From the NCBI GenBank assembly GCA_006844705.1, contig SPJS01000062.1, forward strand, positions 1-64,000: a stretch of 64,000 nt of DNA, written 5' to 3'. The notes beneath the pieces are model-generated. The model did not search any database and was not told the DNA's origin. It was given only the letters and a program-made list of their open reading frames with translations. The position numbers and the translations under genes are program-made. Positions within the stretch are counted from its first letter, which is position 1; each line of letters begins with the position of its first letter. Below are positions 41,715 through 50,239 of the stretch, piece by piece. This stretch comes from Methylococcaceae bacterium. GTDB lineage: Bacteria > Pseudomonadota > Gammaproteobacteria > Methylococcales > Methylomonadaceae.

Positions 41715-43151
41715 ATGGATAAAGCCGTCAAGTATTTATTTGTGGATTTAGATGGGACTCTAATCCGGTCTGATCTGTTCATAGAATCAATTATCAAGTC
41801 CGTAAAACAAAACCCTTTTTCTATTGTTAAAATCATTTTTTGGATCATCCAGGGAAGGTCTGTGGCAAAAGACAAGCTTGCCAATTCAATAACATTAGAT
41901 ATCCCTTCACTTCCCTATGAAACAGAACTGATCAGCTATATCAAAGAAAAAAAAGCACAACATATCACCTGTGTTTTGGCAACAGCATCAAATCGTGTCT
42001 ACGCTGAACAAGTTGCAGAACATTTGGGCATTTTTGATTTGGTTATTGCCTCTGATAAAGAAAACAACCTTAAGGGAAAAAATAAACTTTCTTCTATTAT
42101 CCGTCTGGCGAAAGAAGAAGGTTTTTTTTATGCTGGCGATAGCAAAGCCGATCGCTGTATCTGGCAACAGGCTGCGGGTAACATTTTTGTAAATGCTCCC
42201 AAAAAGGATGTAAAAGCAGCTCAGACGCAAAATAAAATAGAGAAACTCATCATTTCTCGCTCGCCTTTGCTTGCTTTTTTTAGAGAAATGCGGATTCATC
42301 AATATGCCAAAAATTTTCTTATTTTTGTTCCACTGCTAACATCACATCAATATTTTGATCAAACATCTGTTTTACTAAGCTTGCTTGCATTTTTTTGCTT
42401 CAGCCTTTGCGCATCGGGCGTCTATTTTCTCAATGATTTACTCGATCTTGAGTCAGACCGTCACCATGCCAAGAAACGCTTTAGACCCCTGGCAAGTGGG
42501 AGTCTACCATTGTCAACAGGTGTAATAGGTACACTAGTATTACCCGCCATTTCATTTTTAATTGCCGGGTTATATTTACCTCCTATATTCTTTTTTGTCA
42601 TTATCTTTTATTACCTGCTAACCAATTTATATTCATTTTATTTCAAAAGATTATCAACAATTGATGTGATGACCCTGGCGATACTTTACACCTTGAGAAT
42701 CATTGCTGGCTCGATGGCTATTGCAGTTGAATTATCTTCGTGGTTATTAGCATTTTCAATTTTTATGTTCGTCAGCCTTGCTTATCTGAAACGTTATATA
42801 GAACTATCTTCATTTTCAAACAACACCCATCAAATAAATGGAAGAGGTTATAATTCGATCGATGCGGAATCTGTGTTTATTTTGGGGGTAACCAATATCA
42901 GTATTTCTGTATTAATCTTGGCGCTTTATATAAATTCACCAGAAATATCAAGTCAATACATGACACCTGAAGTATTGTGGGGGCTTTGTTGGTTAATGTT
43001 ATATTGGAGCAATCGAATCTGGATAGGAGCTCGCAGAGGAAAAATTAATGATGACCCTATTGTTTTTACGCTAAAAGACAAGGTCAGCAGAATGGTTGGC
43101 GTCGGGTTTATTATCTGTGTATTTTCTGCAAAGCACCTCGAATTAAATTAG
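41715..43151 (+). CDS. HAD phosphatase-UbiA prenyltransferase fusion (polyprenyl-phosphate phosphoribosyltransferase-like)
   Basis: 478 residues in two parts. The N-terminal HAD phosphatase (about 1-190) has all four motifs: DLDGT (11-15), LATAS, a Lys in KGKNK, and GDSKAD. The C-terminal UbiA-type transferase has eight or so membrane helices and the polyprenyl/Mg motif NDLLDLESDRHHAKKRFRP from residue 240. UbiA proteins of this type include the enzyme that makes decaprenyl-phosphoryl phosphoribose in mycobacteria, where a separate phosphatase then removes the 5-phosphate; the fusion would combine both steps. Substrate is inferred. First gene of an AT-rich three-gene cassette with an EamA/SMR-like protein and a GT-C transferase. 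Confidence 0.85.
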   Translation: MDKAVKYLFVDLDGTLIRSDLFIESIIKSVKQNPFSIVKIIFWIIQGRSVAKDKLANSITLDIPSLPYETELISYIKEKKAQHITCVLATASNRVYAEQVAEHLGIFDLVIASDKENNLKGKNKLSSIIRLAKEEGFFYAGDSKADRCIWQQAAGNIFVNAPKKDVKAAQTQNKIEKLIISRSPLLAFFREMRIHQYAKNFLIFVPLLTSHQYFDQTSVLLSLLAFFCFSLCASGVYFLNDLLDLESDRHHAKKRFRPLASGSLPLSTGVIGTLVLPAISFLIAGLYLPPIFFFVIIFYYLLTNLYSFYFKRLSTIDVMTLAILYTLRIIAGSMAIAVELSSWLLAFSIFMFVSLAYLKRYIELSSFSNNTHQINGRGYNSIDAESVFILGVTNISISVLILALYINSPEISSQYMTPEVLWGLCWLMLYWSNRIWIGARRGKINDDPIVFTLKDKVSRMVGVGFIICVFSAKHLELN

Positions 43152-43160
43152 AAAACGCTT

Positions 43161-43535
43161 ATGTCATATATTGTTTTATTTTTAATCCTTTTTACTGTTA
43201 CTTTATCTGCTTGTGCTCAGCTGGCTTTGAAACTGGGTGTCTCTCAACCCAATATGGTCAAAGCCCTACAAACCGGTATTTTGGAAAGTTTACTCGCTGC
43301 GGCACTGTCACCGCTGATTTGGGCAGGACTAATGATATATGCTTTAAGTGTTGCATTATGGGTGTGGGTATTATCCAAGGTAGACCTTTCAGTTGCCTAT
43401 CCATTTGTAGGTATTGGCTTTATCATAACCATGACATTTGGCATTGTATTCCTTAACGAGAACGTCTCATTAATGAGAATTTGCGGCACGTTGTTGATAA
43501 TGATTGGCTGTATTTTTGTCGGACGTAGCGCATAG
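43161..43535 (+). CDS. Small four-helix membrane protein, EamA/SMR type (ArnE/ArnF-like flippase candidate)
   Basis: 124 residues with four hydrophobic helices (IVLFLILFTVTLSACAQ at the start, LWVWVLSKVDLSVAYPF in the middle, and a C-terminal GTLLIMIGCIFVG). The SxAYP segment at the end of a helix is shared with SMR and ArnE/F proteins, which flip undecaprenyl-phosphate-linked sugars. It starts nine bases after the HAD-UbiA gene and is followed within two bases by the glycosyltransferase, so a role in moving the lipid-linked sugar across the membrane is a reasonable inference. Confidence 0.8.
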   Translation: MSYIVLFLILFTVTLSACAQLALKLGVSQPNMVKALQTGILESLLAAALSPLIWAGLMIYALSVALWVWVLSKVDLSVAYPFVGIGFIITMTFGIVFLNENVSLMRICGTLLIMIGCIFVGRSA

Positions 43536-43536
43536 C

Positions 43537-44790
43537 ATGAGACTTATCAGTAATAAGAGCACAATTGCTCTGCTTCTACTCACCCTGTTTTCAGCCATCA
43601 TAAATTTAACGGCTATCTCCATATTGGATATAAAACCAGTTTCTGATGCGGTCGCATACATGAAAATGGCTACCTCCATGTTAAATACCGGGTATATGGA
43701 TGATGGACAGGGAAATATTGCATTTTACAGTTCTGGATATCCATTATTTCTTATCCCTTTTTTTAGCCTCTTCGATAGCACAGCATCTGTCGCTCAATTT
43801 GTAAATGTATTCTTGGGCATAAGCAGCACTGTATTAGTTTATTATTGCTCATTAAAGTTATTACCATCATGGCAATGGGCAAGCATACCAGCCATCATCT
43901 GGACGACATACCCCCCTTCAGTTTTATATACCGAATATATTGCCAAAGAAAACTTAATGATCCCTTTGCTTTTACTACAGACACTGGCATTATTAAATTT
44001 TACCAATGCTTCAAATAAACATTTTTTATCAATACTATTAGGCATCATCTTCGGCTTTGAATTACTTGTTGGATCATCAATAGTATTAACAGGGACGGTC
44101 ATCGCTTTAATTATCACAGGTTGCAATATCAATAAAAAGCCATTCATATACATTAAATCCTGGCAATACGGTTTGTTATTTATTATTGGAGTTTCTGTAA
44201 CATTAACGCCTTGGCTTTTTTATACGCACTCCAAACTTGGCAAGCCTGTATTAAATACCAATAGTGGCTTTAATCTATATTTAGGTAATAATGAAAATTC
44301 TGATGTCTTTTATGACGGCATACAAAAAACTCCAATAGGTCCTCAATGGCAATCAATAAGAGCAGAGAAAGGAGAACTGAAAAGCACAGCTTTGCTAAAG
44401 GAAAAAGCCATTGAACATATCTTGGACAACCCAGGAAAAACCGCTTGGCGGGCGATTAGAAAGATTATATTTTTTTGGAACCCTCCGCTCCATGAGGGAA
44501 AAAAGGCATCAGACTTTGAAAAGAAAATACGCTTTCTTTGGCTTTGTTGTTATCTTTTTATCGTATCTGCAGCGTTAATCCCTCTGATATATTTTAAAAC
44601 TCTGAATAAAAATCACTTTATTCTTTATGGAACCGTATTTCTTTATTGTTTTATACATGCAGCGGCTTATATTATCTTTCGCTACCGAATTCCAATTATG
44701 CCGTTCCTAAGTATTCTGGCAATTAAGGGGGTGTATATTTTATACCATACATTTTTTACAAAGCACTTTAAAAACACTCATCTCAGTTAA
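43537..44790 (+). CDS. GT-C family glycosyltransferase (GT39/ArnT-like), membrane
   Basis: 417 residues with about ten membrane helices. The first periplasmic loop has an acidic motif, KPVSDAVAYMKMA, in the position of the catalytic Asp of ArnT/PMT-type transferases that use polyprenyl-phosphate sugars. The YPLFLIPFF and EYIAKENLM segments fit the family. The ATG at 43537 (MRLISNKS) is chosen because it follows the previous stop directly. The stop codon TAA is supplied by the left end of repeat copy E. Acceptor unknown: pilin, another surface protein, or lipid. Confidence 0.8.
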   Translation: MRLISNKSTIALLLLTLFSAIINLTAISILDIKPVSDAVAYMKMATSMLNTGYMDDGQGNIAFYSSGYPLFLIPFFSLFDSTASVAQFVNVFLGISSTVLVYYCSLKLLPSWQWASIPAIIWTTYPPSVLYTEYIAKENLMIPLLLLQTLALLNFTNASNKHFLSILLGIIFGFELLVGSSIVLTGTVIALIITGCNINKKPFIYIKSWQYGLLFIIGVSVTLTPWLFYTHSKLGKPVLNTNSGFNLYLGNNENSDVFYDGIQKTPIGPQWQSIRAEKGELKSTALLKEKAIEHILDNPGKTAWRAIRKIIFFWNPPLHEGKKASDFEKKIRFLWLCCYLFIVSAALIPLIYFKTLNKNHFILYGTVFLYCFIHAAAYIIFRYRIPIMPFLSILAIKGVYILYHTFFTKHFKNTHLS

Positions 44791-44830
44791 GGAACCTCTG
44801 ATCAAGTCCAATTATTTTTAGCTTGCTAAA
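44787..44830. repeat. Inverted-repeat element family 2, half copy E
   Basis: Starts TTAAGGAACCTCTGATCAAG, like copy D, and matches the reverse complement of D through TCCAATTATTTTTAGC. The right-hand inverted end is missing. Its first bases form the stop codon of the glycosyltransferase gene, so this end of the cassette may have been reshaped by the element. Confidence 0.65.
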
Positions 44831-44929
44831 ACTGTGGACTATATTGGGGGAAAATTAATGCTCATTAAAAAAGGAAAGGCCGTTTCATCGTTTGCTCCGC
44901 TTGGCAATTGAAAAAAACACGGGTACTGA

Positions 44930-45040
44930 TTATTGGCGGCTAACTTGCAATTCATAACAGCCACATCCAGTGCCAAAGCAAATATAGTCCTCCAGATGAG
45001 GAATACAGCCCACCGTTTTAACTGGATCAAACTTCAGCAA
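44930..45040 (-). CDS. Possible small Cys-rich peptide after hypF
   Basis: A 36-codon frame (TTG start at 45040, overlapping the last bases of hypF) reads LKFDPVKTVGCIPHLEDY and then ICFGTGCGCYELQVSRQ. The four Cys, with GTGCGCYE, look non-random, but there is no clear ribosome binding site and I recognise no family. It could be a real metal-binding peptide linked to nickel-enzyme maturation, the remnant of a larger gene, or chance. Confidence 0.25.
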   Translation of the reverse strand: MLKFDPVKTVGCIPHLEDYICFGTGCGCYELQVSRQ

Positions 45041-47348
45041 ATTTAATTTTTTTCGCAGCGGCAATCATTGCCTGCCCCAGTGAAATTCCGCCATCATTGA
45101 GTGGAAATTGATGAGCCATCATGACATGAAACCGCTTAGCGGAAAGTTGTTCAGAGACTTCCGTCAATAACAACTGATTTTGAAACACACCTCCAGACAA
45201 AACCACCTGGTGAATATCATGTTCATCACGTAATGCTTTCACTACGGACACGATCATTTCAATCACACTATGATGAAATCGTGCTGCTATCACCGGAGCT
45301 GCAAGCCCTGCCGCAAGATCAGTTAACATAGCGTGCCATAAGGGTTTTGAACTGATCAGACCATTCTCCCGTGAAAACGCATGTTGATACGTCTGCTGCG
45401 AAGAGAACGCCTCTGCCGCAAGATTTTCCAGTGCCATTGCCGCTTGCCCTTCATAACTGATGCGCTCACTATAAATCCCTAATAATCCGGCCACCGCATC
45501 AAACAGGCGACCGGCAGAACTGCACCAAGGTGAATTGATGTTTTGATCGATCATTTTGATCAAGACATCCAGCGGCTTGTGTTGCACCAACTGAAAAAAT
45601 GGCAGGTTAGCAAATTCTCCGGCGATATGTTCAATATCAAAATAGTGGTGTAACTGTGCCAGCGTATTTCGCCACGGCTCTCGCATGGCTTGTGCGCCGC
45701 CGGGTAACGCAATCGGCTGCAGGCTGGCCAGTCGGTGACATTGACGATAATCGGCCAGTAAAAACTCACCGCCCCATAACTCGCCATTCAAACCCATTCC
45801 CACCCCGTCAAACACTACGCCTAACACTGGAGAGCTATCAATAGAAACACCATGCTCTGCCATACAGGCTGCAATATGCGCATGATGATGCTGCACTTGA
45901 TGACCGGTTAAGCCTTCCCGTTTCATCCAGTCTAAGCCATGTTGCGTGGATAGATACCCCGGGTGCATATCGACTGCCAACGTATCAGGCGTGAAGTCAT
46001 AAAGCTGCTGAAACAAGACTAACTTTTGCCTGAAATCCTGCTGCGTCAAGGCATCTTCCAGATCACCGACATGAGGAGACACTATGGCCTGGCCTTGCTT
46101 GATCAGACAAAAGGTATTTTTCAATTCGCCACCCAGTGCCGCAATACTATCTGCCTGTTCAAACCCGGCCGGTAACATTATCGCTTTCGGCGCATCGCCC
46201 CGGGCTCGGCGTAACATTTGCACACCTGCTTTCGTGATGCGGATGACTGAATCATCCAGCCGATTCACAATCTCTCGATCATGCATCAAGAATACATCCG
46301 CCACTTCGCCTAACTGTTCTCGTGCCTGCTGATTATCTATGCATTGCGGCTGCTCACTGAGATTGCCGGAGGTCATCACCAACGGCCTATTTACCGCCTG
46401 CATCAACACATAGTGAAACGGGGTATATGCCAGCATAAAGCCAATGTATTGATCATCATCGGCGATGCCTGCGGCCAGAGTTTCTCCTTGTCCAGGTAAT
46501 AATACGATCGGCGCGGATTTGTCAGTCAATGCATTGAGTGCTGCCTGATCTACACGGGCATAGCGCTTTACCATATCGATATCCAGCGCCATTAACGCGA
46601 ATGGTTTTGCATAGCGTAATTTGCGGGTGCGTAAACGCTTTACCGCCTGTGGGTTTGTGGCATCGCAGGCCAGGTGGAACCCTCCCAGGCCTTTTATTGC
46701 AGCAATGTTGCCCTCCTGCAAACATTCTGCTACTGCCATGATGGCATCATCCACATCAATGCGTTTACCTCCCTGTGTTTCCATCCATACTGTTGGCCCG
46801 CATGTCGGGCAGCAATTGGCCTGAGCATGAAAGCGCCGGTCCGCAGGGTTTTGGTATTCCTGCTCACATGCTTTGCACATGGCAAACCCAGCCATACTGG
46901 TGTTTTCTCGGTCATAAGGCATGCGCCGTACAATTGATAAGCGGGGCCCGCAATGGGTGCAATTGGTAAACGGGTAGCGATAACGCCGATTGGCGGGATT
47001 GGTCATATCGGCCAGACACTGCTGACACACGGCCGCATCTGCAGTAACCGGCATTTGCATGGCAGCATTATGTTCACTACTGCTTATGACAAAGACTTCA
47101 GGCGTTTGCTGTTGCGGCAATATTTCTATCTCGATTTTATGAATGACCGCAAGCGGCGGTAAATTTTCCGGAATCCGGTCAAGAAAATTTTGCATCTGAG
47201 GCGTGTTTGCGAAAGCGTGAATCATGACGCCGTCACTATCATTCCATACCGACCCGGTGATGTTATATTGGTGTGCTAAATGCCAGATATACGGACGAAA
47301 GCCAACACCCTGCACTACTCCGCGAATGCGAATGGCCAGTCCTTCCAT
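45027..47348 (-). CDS. hypF: Hydrogenase maturation carbamoyltransferase HypF
   Basis: Makes the carbamoyl group that HypE converts to the cyanide ligands of [NiFe] hydrogenase. The 773 residues show an N-terminal acylphosphatase domain (RIRGVVQGVGFRPYIWHLA), two zinc fingers (CQQCLADM..., FTNCTHCGPR and MCKACEQEYQ, CCPTCGP), the YrdC-like domain (LGGFHLACDA, LRTRKLRYAKPFALM) and the C-terminal Kae1-like domain (HHHAHIAACMAEHG, LSGGVFQNQLL). The ATG at 47348 overlaps the hypE stop (TAATG), so the two are translationally coupled. Confidence 0.96.
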   Translation of the reverse strand: MEGLAIRIRGVVQGVGFRPYIWHLAHQYNITGSVWNDSDGVMIHAFANTPQMQNFLDRIPENLPPLAVIHKIEIEILPQQQTPEVFVISSSEHNAAMQMPVTADAAVCQQCLADMTNPANRRYRYPFTNCTHCGPRLSIVRRMPYDRENTSMAGFAMCKACEQEYQNPADRRFHAQANCCPTCGPTVWMETQGGKRIDVDDAIMAVAECLQEGNIAAIKGLGGFHLACDATNPQAVKRLRTRKLRYAKPFALMALDIDMVKRYARVDQAALNALTDKSAPIVLLPGQGETLAAGIADDDQYIGFMLAYTPFHYVLMQAVNRPLVMTSGNLSEQPQCIDNQQAREQLGEVADVFLMHDREIVNRLDDSVIRITKAGVQMLRRARGDAPKAIMLPAGFEQADSIAALGGELKNTFCLIKQGQAIVSPHVGDLEDALTQQDFRQKLVLFQQLYDFTPDTLAVDMHPGYLSTQHGLDWMKREGLTGHQVQHHHAHIAACMAEHGVSIDSSPVLGVVFDGVGMGLNGELWGGEFLLADYRQCHRLASLQPIALPGGAQAMREPWRNTLAQLHHYFDIEHIAGEFANLPFFQLVQHKPLDVLIKMIDQNINSPWCSSAGRLFDAVAGLLGIYSERISYEGQAAMALENLAAEAFSSQQTYQHAFSRENGLISSKPLWHAMLTDLAAGLAAPVIAARFHHSVIEMIVSVVKALRDEHDIHQVVLSGGVFQNQLLLTEVSEQLSAKRFHVMMAHQFPLNDGGISLGQAMIAAAKKIKFAEV

Positions 47349-48370
47349 TAACAAATCCGTGGCAACTGTTCTCCCGCCAGCCAGTCCACCATGCGGCTGC
47401 CGCCAAAGGCCGTCTGCATCTGTACATATCCGTTGGGGTCTGCTATCACTTCACCAATAATCGCCGCCTGTTGTCCCAGCGGATGTTGCTGCATGGTGGC
47501 CAATAGTTGCTCTGCAGATTCTTCAGGGCATATACAAATCAGTTTGCCTTCGTTGGCAATGTAAAGCGGATCCAGCCCCAGAATTTCACATGCCGCTTGC
47601 ACTTCAGCTTTTATCGGTATCTGCTCCTCAAGCAATCGCATGCCGACAGTTGATTGCCGGGATATTTCATTCAATGTTGTTGCCAGACCGCCGCGCGTCG
47701 GGTCACGCAGACAATGAATTTGTTGTGTTGTGTTGATCATCTGTGCAACCAGTGTATGCAAGGCCGAAGAATCTGACTGAATGGATGTGCCAAACGACAG
47801 GTTTTCCCGACTCGACAAGATGGCAATACCATGATCGCCAATACTGCCATTGAGCAGAATTTTATCGCCGGGTTGTGCTTTGTCGCCGGAGATCATCACG
47901 CCTTCCGGTACAACCCCGACACCCGCCGTGGTGATGAAGACCCCGTCACCCTTACCGCGCTCAACCACCTTGGTATCGCCAGTCACAATATCAACATCGG
48001 CCTGCTTTGCCGCCGCCGCCATGCTGATGACGATGCGTTCCAGATCGGCCAGTGGAAACCCTTCTTCCAGAATAAACCCAGCACTGAGATATAACGGTTT
48101 TGCGCCGGACATGGCCACATCATTCACCGTACCATGCACAGCCAGTGAGCCGATATCGCCTCCCGGAAAAAACAGCGGTGATACAACATGCCCATCCGTA
48201 GACATCACCAGCCGGCCCGGTGGCGGGGCAAACATTGCCTGATCATTGCCTTGCCGCAATAACGCATTATCGAAATGGGCAACAAATAATTGCTCTATCA
48301 ATTGCGCCATCACACGGCCACCACTGCCATGACTTAATTCAATGCATTCTTTGTCTGAAAATGTGTTCAT
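47348..48370 (-). CDS. hypE: Hydrogenase maturation protein HypE
   Basis: Dehydrates the thiocarbamate on its own C-terminal Cys to thiocyanate, the donor of CN to the hydrogenase iron. The 340 residues have the PurM-type ATP fold (LSHGSGGRVMAQLI, FFPGGDIGSLAVHG, VNDVAMSGAKP, DPTRGGLATTLNE) and end in the invariant PRIC, which carries the modified Cys. First gene of the hypE-hypF pair. No hypA, hypB, hypC, hypD or hydrogenase genes are in the window, so they must lie elsewhere if the pathway is functional. Confidence 0.96.
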   Translation of the reverse strand: MNTFSDKECIELSHGSGGRVMAQLIEQLFVAHFDNALLRQGNDQAMFAPPPGRLVMSTDGHVVSPLFFPGGDIGSLAVHGTVNDVAMSGAKPLYLSAGFILEEGFPLADLERIVISMAAAAKQADVDIVTGDTKVVERGKGDGVFITTAGVGVVPEGVMISGDKAQPGDKILLNGSIGDHGIAILSSRENLSFGTSIQSDSSALHTLVAQMINTTQQIHCLRDPTRGGLATTLNEISRQSTVGMRLLEEQIPIKAEVQAACEILGLDPLYIANEGKLICICPEESAEQLLATMQQHPLGQQAAIIGEVIADPNGYVQMQTAFGGSRMVDWLAGEQLPRIC

Positions 48371-48507
48371 TCAAGCTATCCCCGGAAAACGCATTCATTC
48401 TATCAGGATAAAACAGCTTAACCCTACTCTAAAAAGGGAATTTGCCATGTCATCCCGGTAGCATCTACGGCTTGAATATTTTGCGTATTTCGGGCATAAA
48501 TAGCTGT

Positions 48508-48942
48508 ATGTTAAAATTCACTGATTTTGCTCCAAACGGGAGCACCCCGCAAGACACCTTAACTTTACCTTTCGAGTTGCGCCAGAAAAGTCGTCTATCT
48601 GCAACCACAGACAAAGGCCAGCCGGCAGGACTTTTTTTGCAACGCGGCCATATTCTTCGGGCAGGTACCTTGCTCACCGGCCATGAAAAAATCATTATTG
48701 AAATCCAGGCCGCACAGGAGCCGGTATCCGTGATGTACAGTGATGATTTACTCCACTTTGCCCGCGCCTGTTATCACCTGGGCAACCGCCATGTACCGCT
48801 GCATATCTTGGCGGGGGAATTGCGATACCTGAGCGACCACGTGCTTGACCACATGCTGGAAGGCCTCGGTTTCCAGATATCACATGCCGAACTTCCTTTT
48901 GAACCGGAAGCCGGTGCCTATCACAGTCATCATGAACACTGA
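48508..48942 (+). CDS. ureE: Urease accessory protein UreE
   Basis: Nickel metallochaperone for urease. The 144 residues show the N-terminal peptide-binding domain (LTLPFELRQKSRLSATTDKG), the metal-binding domain (ARACYHLGNRHVPLHI, containing the GNRH motif) and a short His-rich tail (YHSHHEH). ATG at 48508 is chosen (MLKFTDFAP); the frame is open upstream but those starts have no family support. The ureE and ureF genes overlap by 11 bases. Divergent from hypE. Confidence 0.93.
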   Translation: MLKFTDFAPNGSTPQDTLTLPFELRQKSRLSATTDKGQPAGLFLQRGHILRAGTLLTGHEKIIIEIQAAQEPVSVMYSDDLLHFARACYHLGNRHVPLHILAGELRYLSDHVLDHMLEGLGFQISHAELPFEPEAGAYHSHHEH

Positions 48943-49606
48943 TCCCGCCCTGGTCAGACTGTTGCAGCTGGTCAGTCCCAGCCTGCCGGTCGGCATGTAC
49001 AGTTATTCACAGGGACTGGAAACCGCGATTGAAGACGGTCTGATCACGAATACCAAGGACACCGGAGAATGGCTGTCCGCCCTGCTTGCACGAAACCTGA
49101 TGTGTGTGGATATTCCACTTGGGTTGCGCATGTACCAAGCCTGGAAAGAAAACGATCAGGACGCTCTGTTACACTGGAGTCAACAACTGGCTGCACACAG
49201 AGAAACCCAGGAACTGCGCAAGGAAGACCAGCAAACCGGACAGGCTTTAGCGCGTTTACTGCATGCGCTGGATCTGCATGAGGCCGAAGCATGGATACGT
49301 CATAAAGATGCCAGTTTGATGAATCTATACACGCTGGCTAGCCACACATGGCAAATCAGGATTGATGACGCCCTCACCGGCTATGCCTGGAGCTGGCTGG
49401 AAAACCAGGTACTCTCGGCAATCAAACTGGTGCCCCTGGGACAGGTGGCCGGACAAAAACTGTTGTTTGAAATTTCATCAAACATGACTGAAGCCGTGTC
49501 TACTGCGATGCAGTTAAAAGATGAAGACATTGGCGGCAGCGTCTTTTCCTTACCTCTCAGCAGCAGTCGTCATGAAGTCCAGTATTCGCGGCTGTTTCGC
49601 TCTTAA
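48932..49606 (+). CDS. ureF: Urease accessory protein UreF
   Basis: Part of the UreD-UreF-UreG complex that delivers nickel to apo-urease. The 224 residues show the family motifs LQLVSPSLPVGMYSYSQGLE, AAHRETQELRKEDQQTG, and the C-terminal LVPLGQVAGQKLLFE. The ATG at 48932 overlaps the end of ureE, the usual arrangement. An upstream extension of the frame is not supported. Confidence 0.93.
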   Translation: MNTDPALVRLLQLVSPSLPVGMYSYSQGLETAIEDGLITNTKDTGEWLSALLARNLMCVDIPLGLRMYQAWKENDQDALLHWSQQLAAHRETQELRKEDQQTGQALARLLHALDLHEAEAWIRHKDASLMNLYTLASHTWQIRIDDALTGYAWSWLENQVLSAIKLVPLGQVAGQKLLFEISSNMTEAVSTAMQLKDEDIGGSVFSLPLSSSRHEVQYSRLFRS

Positions 49607-49633
49607 TTTACCATTAACTTTCAACTAACAAAC

Positions 49634-50239
49634 ATGACACAACACGTTTTAAGAATAGGCATCGGCGGCCCCGTGGGTTCAGGCAAAACGGCTCTGGTGG
49701 ATGCCTTGTGCAAAAACATGCGTGACCGCTATCAAATCGGCGTGGTTACCAATGACATCTACACCCGGGAAGACCAGCAGTTTTTGATTCGCAGTCAGGC
49801 ACTACCTGAAGAACGCATACTCGGCGTTGAAACCGGAGGCTGTCCGCATACGGCGATACGTGAGGATGCCTCTATGAACCTGGCCGCAGTCGATGAATTA
49901 TGCCTCAAATTTTCGGGACTTGATTTTGTGCTGGTGGAAAGTGGTGGCGATAACTTGAGCGCTACCTTCAGCCCGGAACTGGCCGACTTAACCATTTATG
50001 TCATTGATGTATCCGCTGGCGATAAAATTCCGCGTAAAGGGGGCCCTGGAATTACACGATCAGACCTGCTGATTATCAATAAAACTGACCTGGCACCTCA
50101 TGTCGGTGCCTCTCTGGAAGTGATGGACAGGGATGCAAAAAAGATGCGTGGAGAGCGACCGTTTATATTTTCAAATCTGAAAAACGGAGAGGGACTCGAC
50201 AAGATTGACGAATTTATCGTCAGTAAAGGGATGTTGTAG
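49634..50239 (+). CDS. ureG: Urease accessory GTPase UreG
   Basis: SIMIBI-class GTPase powering nickel insertion into urease. The 201 residues have the P-loop GGPVGSGKT (11-19), [10 protein letters not shown], the metal-binding [18 protein letters not shown], and the base-recognition [10 protein letters not shown]. The C-terminus ([10 protein letters not shown]) is complete. No ureD, ureA, ureB or ureC follows; an IS256-family remnant begins one base after the stop codon. Confidence 0.95.
   Translation: MTQHVLRIGIGGPVGSGKTALVDALCKNMRDRYQIGVVTNDIYTREDQQFLIRSQALPEERILGVETGGCPHTAIREDASMNLAAVDELCLKFSGLDFVLVESGGDNLSATFSPELADLTIYVIDVSAGDKIPRKGGPGITRSDLLIINKTDLAPHVGASLEVMDRDAKKMRGERPFIFSNLKNGEGLDKIDEFIVSKGML

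Noticed and set aside
44839-45026. 63-codon minus-strand frame after hypF as a gene
   Set aside because: No ribosome binding site, random-looking hydrophobic start and no family match; another frame of the same stretch (the Cys-rich one) looks slightly better.
48371-48507. Nickel-regulator operator (NikR-like) between hypE and ureE
   Set aside because: No convincing inverted repeat of the known NikR type was seen by eye; only the divergent layout suggests shared control.
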